Shown here one piece after another: positions 1 through 4,336 of a stretch of 6,141 nt of DNA. How positions within the stretch are numbered: position 1 is the stretch's first letter; each line of letters opens with the position of its first letter. Source of the DNA: Candidatus Hydrogenedentota bacterium (lineage in GTDB: Bacteria > Hydrogenedentota > Hydrogenedentia > Hydrogenedentiales > CAITNO01); the NCBI GenBank assembly GCA_903922535.1, contig CAIXUF010000656.1, positions 1-6,141 of the forward strand, read 5' to 3'. A program made the translations under genes and the position numbers. The notes under the pieces were generated by a model that ran no database searches, was not told the origin of the DNA, and saw only the letters and a list, made by a program, of their open reading frames with translations.

Positions 1-67
1 AATGGTTCGCAAAACAACAACTCATCGACCCGGTCAAAAGGTACGAAACGTTCAACAATGAACGAAA

Positions 68-99
68 CCGCCGTGGTACCGAGCAGGTATGCCCGGTGG
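68..99 (+). ncRNA. Group II intron domain V-like hairpin
   Basis: The lower stem pairs 68-73 with 94-99, six pairs in a row with a G70-U97 wobble inside the triad C69-G70-C71. This matches the (A/C)GC catalytic triad and wobble expected in domain V, the metal-binding core of the ribozyme. The upper stem pairs 76-80 with 86-90 (a G-U pair plus four Watson-Crick pairs) under a five-base loop GAGCA. Between the stems are unpaired bases including G91, where the two-base bulge is expected. Oddities are the T74/C93 mismatch and a loop that is not GNRA, so this is a divergent or decaying copy. The element is about 32 nt; family domain V is usually about 34 nt. Confidence 0.62.
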
Positions 100-102
100 T
101 GT

Positions 103-136
103 GAGAGGGGGAGAGGGGCAACCCCTCCCCCTACTC
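103..136 (+). ncRNA. Group II intron domain VI-like hairpin with bulged branch-point A
   Basis: Pairs are 103-105 with 134-136, 106 with 132, 107-111 with 127-131, and 114-118 with 122-126, closed by the three-base loop CAA. Two bases (112-113) bulge on the 5' arm. On the 3' arm only A133 bulges. In group II introns the lariat branch point is a bulged adenosine in domain VI, 7-8 nt before the 3' splice site. A133 is the seventh base from the end if the intron ends at T139. The 3-nt gap to the domain V-like hairpin also fits. There is no T-run after the stem, which argues against a rho-independent terminator. Confidence 0.65.
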
Positions 137-186
137 GATTCCCGTCCGGCTGTGCCGCGCCGCGAAGCCGTCCGAAACGGGGCAGT

Positions 187-215
187 TTGACGCGGGAAGT
201 GGGGGCGGATATGAT
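187..215 (+). promoter_or_regulatory. Sigma-70-type promoter of the regulator gene
   Basis: TTGACG at 187-192 (five of six matches to the -35 consensus) and TATGAT at 210-215 (five of six to the -10) are separated by exactly 17 nt. Transcription would begin near 222, giving a leader of about 40 nt before the preferred start at 262. No -24/-12 sigma-54 element is visible here, so the activator gene appears to be expressed by a housekeeping sigma factor rather than by its own target polymerase. Confidence 0.6.
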
Positions 216-248
216 GATGACAGTTCTTGGATTGTGATGTGTCACTGT

Positions 249-264
249 GGAGGGTGAAAGTTTG
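249..264 (+). promoter_or_regulatory. Ribosome binding site that decides a TTG start
   Basis: GGAGGG at 249-254 followed by 7 nt and TTG at 262-264. The in-frame GTG at 247 overlaps this purine run and would need a site further upstream, where only AT-rich, purine-poor sequence is seen. GTG 268 is in frame but 13 nt from the site. The FHA core begins soon after, so the choice shifts the N-terminus by only five residues relative to GTG 247. Confidence 0.6.
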
Positions 265-2106
265 TCTGTGTTTCATTTGGCGGTAAAGTCTGGAATGATA
301 AAGGGTGCCGGCTGGACGATTTCCGAACGCAGAATCGTCATCGGCCGTGAAAGCACCTGCGATGTCAGAATCCTCCAAACGGTGGTTTCCCGAAGGCATT
401 GCGAGATTTTTACGGACGGGGAGGTCCTGCGGCTGAAACATTTGGGGGGCATCAACCCCACCCTGGTCAACGGATTGTCGGCGCTCGAATGCACCCTGGA
501 AATTGGCGACGAGATTCGCGTGGGCCCCGTGTCTTTTCTCATTATCAGCGCTGACGCGCGGGACACAAGGGGTGTTGAGACCGAACTTCTGTCCACCGAC
601 ACGCTGGCCGAGGAGGACTCGGTCTACCTCTCCGCGCCGCCGGACCATGATGCGTCCGAGGTGCGTCCCCAAACCGACGCCGACCTTACAGAACTGTTCC
701 AGATAACCCGCGCCCTGAGTCGGGTCAGCCGGCATGAGGGGTTGATTGTCGCGCTGCGCGGATTCGTGCAGGAACGGTTTAACCCCGACACCGCATGGCT
801 CCTGTTTCTGCAGGACCCGTCCGCGCCGGAGGGGCGGGTTGTCAATGTCCTGATGCCCGGCGCCTCCGTGAAGGAGAAGACCGCGCGGGAGATTCGGGAG
901 CGCCTTTCCAGGGTGTTGCAGGAGCGCCGGGGGCTTCTGATCCCGGAACGGTCCGTGCATGGGGGAAAGGCGCTTGTGCGCTGCACCATGGCGGCCCCCA
1001 TATTCTTTGGCGAGCACCACATCGGCGCGCTGTGCATTGATCGGACCATGTCCAAGCGGGCCTGGAACAGGCAGGATCTGCACTTCTTTGTCGCGCTCGC
1101 GCACATTATTGCACCGTTCTTCGGCGCCATTGAACGCATGGAACAGTTGGAGGACGAGAACCGGAAACTTCGGGCAGGCGGGGGCAAACTGGGCCAAATC
1201 ATTGGGACCAGCAAGGCCATGGCCCAGGTGCAGCACCTGGTGGCCATGGTGGCCCCGTCCATGCAGCCGGTGCTCATCCTTGGCCCCACCGGCACCGGCA
1301 AGGAACTGATCGCGGGCCTGATCCATGAACTGTCCAGCCGGGCCAAAGAGCCGCTGGTGCCCGTAAACTGCGCGGCCATCCCGCGCGAACTCTTTGAAAG
1401 CGAATTCTTCGGGCACGAGAAGGGCGCGTTCACCGGCGCGTCGGGGCTCAAGACCGGCCTGCTGGAGCAAAGCAACAAGGGGACCCTGTTCCTTGACGAG
1501 ATCGGCGACCTGAGCCTGGAGCATCAGGCCAGGATACTGCGGGCCGTGGAAACCGGCCGCTTCCGGCGCGTGGGCGGGCAGGAGGAAATCAGCGCCGATT
1601 TCCGCGTGGTGACCGCCACCAACAAGGAACTTGCCGAGGAGATCAGGGCGGGGCGCTTCCGGGAGGACCTGTACCACCGGCTGCGCGCCGTGGAAATACG
1701 CATTGCCCCGCTCAGCCAGCGCCGCTGCGACATTCCCGAACTCGCGCGGCATTTCCTTGAGACCGCCGCCGCAAGGACCGGCACGCCGGTCCGGCGGCTC
1801 AGTCCCAAGGCGTTGGAATATCTGGCCGAAATGCCCTGGCCGGGCAACGTGCGCGAGCTTAAGAATGTGATGGAGGTGGCCAACACCATGTGCCGGGAGG
1901 GGCTCATTGACGTTGCGGACCTGCGCGCGTTCGCGTCTGTCCTTGACCGGGGCGACATCCCCACCCCCCTGGGCGATTTGGAGCGCAGGCACATTGCGCG
2001 CACCATCGAATACACCAACGGAAACATGGTGGAGGCCGCACGGCTGCTGGGCATCGGCAGAAGCACCCTCTACAACAAGCTCGCCCAGTACGGACTGAAG
2101 GACTGA
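262..2106 (+). CDS. FHA-GAF-AAA+-Fis sigma-54-dependent transcriptional activator
   Basis: Cytoplasmic bacterial enhancer-binding protein that uses ATP hydrolysis to open sigma-54 RNA polymerase complexes. With TTG 262 as start it has 614 residues. GGAGGG at 249-254 lies 7 nt upstream of this TTG, an ideal ribosome site; the longer GTG 247 start lacks one. Domains: FHA at about 1-95 (GR at 28-29, SRRH at 43-46, then an NPTLVNG stretch), which in this family binds phospho-threonine; a GAF-like segment at about 140-290; a short coiled linker; AAA+ with Walker A GPTGTGKE at 341-348, GAFTGA sigma-54 loop at 388-393, Walker B LFLDE at 409-413 and WPGNVREL at 526-533; and a Fis-type helix-turn-helix at about 573-612. 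All catalytic motifs look intact. There is no receiver domain, so input is inferred to come from a Ser/Thr kinase and a GAF ligand. Targets are unknown, and the convergent neighbour is bipA. Confidence 0.93.
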   Translation: MSVFHLAVKSGMIKGAGWTISERRIVIGRESTCDVRILQTVVSRRHCEIFTDGEVLRLKHLGGINPTLVNGLSALECTLEIGDEIRVGPVSFLIISADARDTRGVETELLSTDTLAEEDSVYLSAPPDHDASEVRPQTDADLTELFQITRALSRVSRHEGLIVALRGFVQERFNPDTAWLLFLQDPSAPEGRVVNVLMPGASVKEKTAREIRERLSRVLQERRGLLIPERSVHGGKALVRCTMAAPIFFGEHHIGALCIDRTMSKRAWNRQDLHFFVALAHIIAPFFGAIERMEQLEDENRKLRAGGGKLGQIIGTSKAMAQVQHLVAMVAPSMQPVLILGPTGTGKELIAGLIHELSSRAKEPLVPVNCAAIPRELFESEFFGHEKGAFTGASGLKTGLLEQSNKGTLFLDEIGDLSLEHQARILRAVETGRFRRVGGQEEISADFRVVTATNKELAEEIRAGRFREDLYHRLRAVEIRIAPLSQRRCDIPELARHFLETAAARTGTPVRRLSPKALEYLAEMPWPGNVRELKNVMEVANTMCREGLIDVADLRAFASVLDRGDIPTPLGDLERRHIARTIEYTNGNMVEAARLLGIGRSTLYNKLAQYGLKD

Positions 2107-2109
2107 CCC

Positions 2110-2189
2110 GTGGCACGGGCGTACCGCCCGTGATCCGGGGACAGGGTCATCCCGTCCGTGCGGGGACATGGGCGGGACGCCCATGCCAC
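2110..2189. repeat. Paired inverted hairpin repeats (REP/BIME-like) between convergent genes
   Basis: Two 23-nt units face each other, 2110-2132 and 2167-2189. Unit 1 contains arms CACGGGCG and CGCCCGTG around TAC (2114-2132). Unit 2 contains CATGGGCG and CGCCCATG around GGA (2167-2185). The reverse complement of unit 1 matches unit 2 at 20 of 23 positions. Two of the three differences are a paired C-G to T-A swap within the stem, so the fold is conserved while the sequence changes. A further imperfect hairpin (GGAC-A-GGG, TCAT, CCC-GTCC) occupies 2138-2156 between them. The ends GTGGCA and TGCCAC also let the whole element fold as one long hairpin. It fills the 93-nt gap between the stops of the regulator and bipA, a typical place for REP-type elements. 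It may help end transcription from both sides, but no T-tracts are present. Dispersal in the genome cannot be seen from this window. Confidence 0.72.
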
Positions 2190-2199
2190 GGCCGAAGGA

Positions 2200-4095
2200 T
2201 CACCCCGCCGCGGCGCGGCGCTTCTCCTCGCGCCTGCGCGCCTCCGCGTCGATGATGGACTTGCGCGGCCGCACGCTTTTCGGCGTGATCTCAAGCAGCT
2301 CGTCGGGGGCGATCCATTCGAGGGCGGTTTCAAGAGTCAGTCTGCGGGGGACGTTGAGGCTCTCCGAGTTGTCCTTGCCGGACGCCCGGTGGTTCGTGAG
2401 CGGCTTGCGCTTGGTGGGGTTGCAGGACAGATCGCTGGGCCGCGCGTGCTCGCCGATGATCATGCCCGGGTACACCGGATCGGGGGGGCCAATGAACAAC
2501 TGGCCGCGCAGCTGGAGGTTCTCCAAGCTGTAGGAGGCGGCCGGGCCCACATCCGTGCTGATCATCGAGCCGCGGCTGCGTGAGACAATGTCGCCGGCCC
2601 AGGGGCCGTAGGCGACGAAACGGGAGGACATGATGCCCAGGCCGCGGGTGTCGTTGAGAAATTCGTTGCGGTAGCCGATGAGCCCGCGCGTCGGGATGCG
2701 GAACTCCAGGCGGAGCATGCCCCGGCCCTCGTTGTGCATGTGGGTCAGTTCGCCCTTGCGCTGCGACACCTTCTCGATGACCGTGCCCTGGTGCTCGATG
2801 GGCACGTCAATGGCCAGTTCCTCCATCGGCTCAAGGAGGTGCCCCAGGTCGTCGAGCTTGGTGATGACCTCCGGCGGCGACACGCACAGCTCCATGCCCT
2901 CGCGGCGCATTTCCTCAATGAGAATCGCCAAATGCAACTCGCCGCGCCCGGAGACCTTCACGCCGTCCTGGCGTTCGATGTCCTCCACGCGCAGCGCCAC
3001 ATTGGTGCGCAGCTCGCGATCAAGGCGCGCGCGGATCTGGCGGATCGTGACCGCGTTGCCCTCGCGCCCCGCGAAGGGGCCCGTGTTCACGAGGAACAGC
3101 ATGGAGACGGTCGGCTCCTCGATTTCAAGCGGCGGCAGTCCGGCGTTTTCCAGATCCGGCGCGCACAGGGTGTCGCCGATGTCGAGCTGTTTCGGCCCGG
3201 CAATGGTCACAATCTCGCCCGCGCCCGCCTCCTCCGCAATCAACGAGTCCGTTCCCTGCGTCAGCCAGACGTAGTTGGCCTTCTCCAGCGAAACGCCGGT
3301 CTGCTCAAACTCGTCGTCATCAATGCCCTGCGTCGCAAAACCGCGCGCCTTTGTCCAGCGCGTGGTCACGCGGCTGATTTCCTGGCCCTTGCGGATGGTG
3401 CCCTGGATGATGCGGCCCGTGGCCGTGCGCCCGATGTGGTCGTTCCAGCCGATGGTGCTCACCTGCATGAGGAACGGCGCGTCGGGGTTGCCCGTCGGGC
3501 AGGGCACGCGTTCAATCAATGTCTCAAACAGCGCGTCGATGCCCTCGTGTTTGTCCTTGTCCAGATCGCGGACGATCCAGCCGTGGAGGCCCGAACCGTA
3601 AAGCGTGGCAAAGTCGCACTGGTCGTCGTTCGCGCCCAGTTCCACGAACAGGTCAAAGGTCTTGTGCAGCGCGCTCACGGGGTCGGCCTGCGGCCGGTCC
3701 ACCTTGTTGACGATGACGATCGGGCGCAGCCCCAGGCGCAGCGAGCGCATCAGCACATAGCGCGTCTGCGGCATGGGCCCCTCGTTGGCGTCCACCAGCA
3801 GCAGCACCGAGTCCACCATCGACAGAATGCGCTCCACCTCGCCCGAAAAGTCGGCGTGGCCCGGCGTGTCGATGATGTTGATCAGGTAGTCTTTCCATGC
3901 GACCGAACAATGCTTGGCGCGGATCGTGATCCCCCGCTCCCGTTCCAGTTCGTTGTTGTCCATCACGCGCTCGGCAACCCGCTCGTTCTCGCGGAACATG
4001 TGGGTGGAGCGGAAGATGCTGTCAATCAAAGTCGTCTTGCCGTGGTCAATGTGCGCGATAATCGCGACGTTTCTAATTCGGTCAATGGGTATCAT
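2200..4095 (-). CDS. typA: Ribosome-associated translational GTPase BipA/TypA
   Basis: Translation-factor GTPase that binds the 70S ribosome and, in studied bacteria, supports ribosome assembly and stress or cold adaptation. The 631 residues show all GTPase motifs: AHIDHGKT (14-21, P loop), ERGITI (53-58, switch I), DTPGH (76-80), NKVD (130-133) and YGSGLHGW (166-173, G5 region). Domain II, the EF-G-like domains III and V ([10 protein letters not shown]) and the BipA-specific C-terminal domain ([16 protein letters not shown], then GEHARPSDL and [15 protein letters not shown]) follow in order. The tail is basic. It is longer than the roughly 605-615 residues usual for the family, because of extra sequence in domain II and a longer tail. 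ATG 4095 is chosen because it directly precedes the conserved [15 protein letters not shown]. Its ribosome site, AGCAGG with 6-nt spacing, is modest. The gene stands alone, convergent with the regulator and divergent from the GH116 gene. Confidence 0.96.
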   Translation of the reverse strand: MIPIDRIRNVAIIAHIDHGKTTLIDSIFRSTHMFRENERVAERVMDNNELERERGITIRAKHCSVAWKDYLINIIDTPGHADFSGEVERILSMVDSVLLLVDANEGPMPQTRYVLMRSLRLGLRPIVIVNKVDRPQADPVSALHKTFDLFVELGANDDQCDFATLYGSGLHGWIVRDLDKDKHEGIDALFETLIERVPCPTGNPDAPFLMQVSTIGWNDHIGRTATGRIIQGTIRKGQEISRVTTRWTKARGFATQGIDDDEFEQTGVSLEKANYVWLTQGTDSLIAEEAGAGEIVTIAGPKQLDIGDTLCAPDLENAGLPPLEIEEPTVSMLFLVNTGPFAGREGNAVTIRQIRARLDRELRTNVALRVEDIERQDGVKVSGRGELHLAILIEEMRREGMELCVSPPEVITKLDDLGHLLEPMEELAIDVPIEHQGTVIEKVSQRKGELTHMHNEGRGMLRLEFRIPTRGLIGYRNEFLNDTRGLGIMSSRFVAYGPWAGDIVSRSRGSMISTDVGPAASYSLENLQLRGQLFIGPPDPVYPGMIIGEHARPSDLSCNPTKRKPLTNHRASGKDNSESLNVPRRLTLETALEWIAPDELLEITPKSVRPRKSIIDAEARRREEKRRAAAG

Positions 4096-4159
4096 GGAAA
4101 ACCTGCTTTGGTGAGATCAGGACGGCCGCCCCAATCGAGAGATGATTCGACACAATGGA

Positions 4160-4189
4160 AGTATACCAGCACTAAGCGCCTAGAAGCAA
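4160..4189 (-). promoter_or_regulatory. Extended -10 promoter of bipA/typA
   Basis: Read on the minus strand, TTGCTT (4184-4189) and TATACT (4160-4165) are 18 nt apart. TGG directly precedes the -10 (4166-4168), making an extended -10 element that can compensate for the weak -35. Transcription would start near 4153, leaving a leader of about 58 nt before ATG 4095. Confidence 0.5.
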
Positions 4190-4221
4190 AGACGTTGCGG
4201 GCGCGGGGAAACCGGTCTGTT

Positions 4222-4257
4222 CCGGTGTCCGGCTTCAGACAAGCCGGACCATACCGG
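4222..4257. repeat. Strong palindrome/hairpin in the divergent spacer
   Basis: Perfect nine-base arms GTCCGGCTT (4227-4235) and AAGCCGGAC (4241-4249) enclose the loop CAGAC. A further five-base pairing, CCGGT (4222-4226) with ACCGG (4253-4257), extends it past a three-base bulge. It lies upstream of both divergent genes, so it is not positioned as a terminator of either. There is no T-run. It could be an intergenic palindromic repeat or a regulator site. Its sequence differs from the paired repeats near 2110-2189. Confidence 0.65.
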
Positions 4258-4289
4258 CGCTGGACGCACGGTCCCGAAGCGGAATCCGT

Positions 4290-4295
4290 TATAAT
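4290..4295 (+). promoter_or_regulatory. Consensus -10 box of the GH116 gene
   Basis: TATAAT at 4290-4295 matches the sigma-70 -10 consensus fully and would start transcription near 4302, about 35 nt before ATG 4337. No convincing -35 hexamer lies 16-18 nt upstream and there is no TGn extension, so the promoter may be weak or need an activator. Confidence 0.45.
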
Positions 4296-4336
4296 CGGCC
4301 AGTAACCGCCTGCAACGTCGCGAAGGGAGATTTGTC

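Larger units (their letters stand above)
1..139 (+). mobile_element. 3' end of a group II intron (partial, runs off left edge)
   Basis: The sequence shows two consecutive hairpins with the layout of group II intron domains V and VI, followed by TACTCGAT, a typical 3' end of bacterial group II introns. The inferred intron end is at about 139. Group II introns are self-splicing ribozymes and retroelements that usually encode a reverse transcriptase/maturase upstream of domain V. That gene, if present, lies left of the window on the plus strand. Positions 1-60 would be intron sequence between the maturase and domain V, and no convincing protein is seen there. The element ends about 48 nt before the -35 box of the regulator promoter, so it sits next to that promoter without splitting it. 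Identification rests on remembered family features, not on a covariance-model search. The alternative is an unrelated GC-rich hairpin pair. Confidence 0.68.
4191..4319. repeat. Outer inverted repeat in the divergent spacer
   Basis: Positions 4191-4203 (GACGTTGCGGGCG) and 4307-4319 (CGCCTGCAACGTC) are inverted copies matching at 12 of 13 positions, the odd one allowing a G-U pair in RNA. They bracket the inner hairpin at 4222-4257. The right copy lies in the inferred leader of the GH116 gene, ending just before its ribosome site. The left copy lies just outside the bipA -35 box. Possible readings are two sites for one dimeric regulator, the ends of a small inserted element, or chance. No clear target-site duplication flanks it. 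Confidence 0.4.

Noticed and set aside
3..104. A 33-codon open frame at the left edge (ending in VCPVV) that could be the C-terminus of a transposase-like protein.
   Set aside because: The last 12 codons read straight through the domain V-like hairpin, so the RNA explanation accounts for the sequence better. The remaining codons are too few to judge.
103..136. Rho-independent terminator of an upstream gene.
   Set aside because: There is no T-run after the stem, and the bulged A, the adjacent domain V-like hairpin and the TACTCGAT end fit a group II intron better.
141..181. Inverted repeat CCCGT/ACGGG with a small CGGC-TGT-GCCG hairpin just after the intron end.
   Set aside because: The arms are short and expected in GC-rich DNA. 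No regulatory logic or T-run supports it.
247..261. GTG 247 as start of the activator.
   Set aside because: The GGAGGG site overlaps this region and is ideally spaced for TTG 262; nothing similar precedes GTG 247.
52..2184. A 710-residue open frame on the minus strand covering the activator gene.
   Set aside because: It lies antisense to a gene with complete FHA, AAA+ and Fis motifs, has no recognisable domain, and reads through the hairpin repeats. High GC at third positions produces such frames.
2070..2333. Small open frames over the convergent gap giving peptides such as WASRPCP or GGTPMP.
   Set aside because: They are translations of the palindromic repeat joined to antisense sequence of the flanking genes, not genes.
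2734..4305. A 523-residue open frame on the plus strand covering bipA.
   Set aside because: Antisense to a gene with all GTPase motifs intact. Its product is rich in His, Arg, Val and Gln, with no domain or ribosome site.
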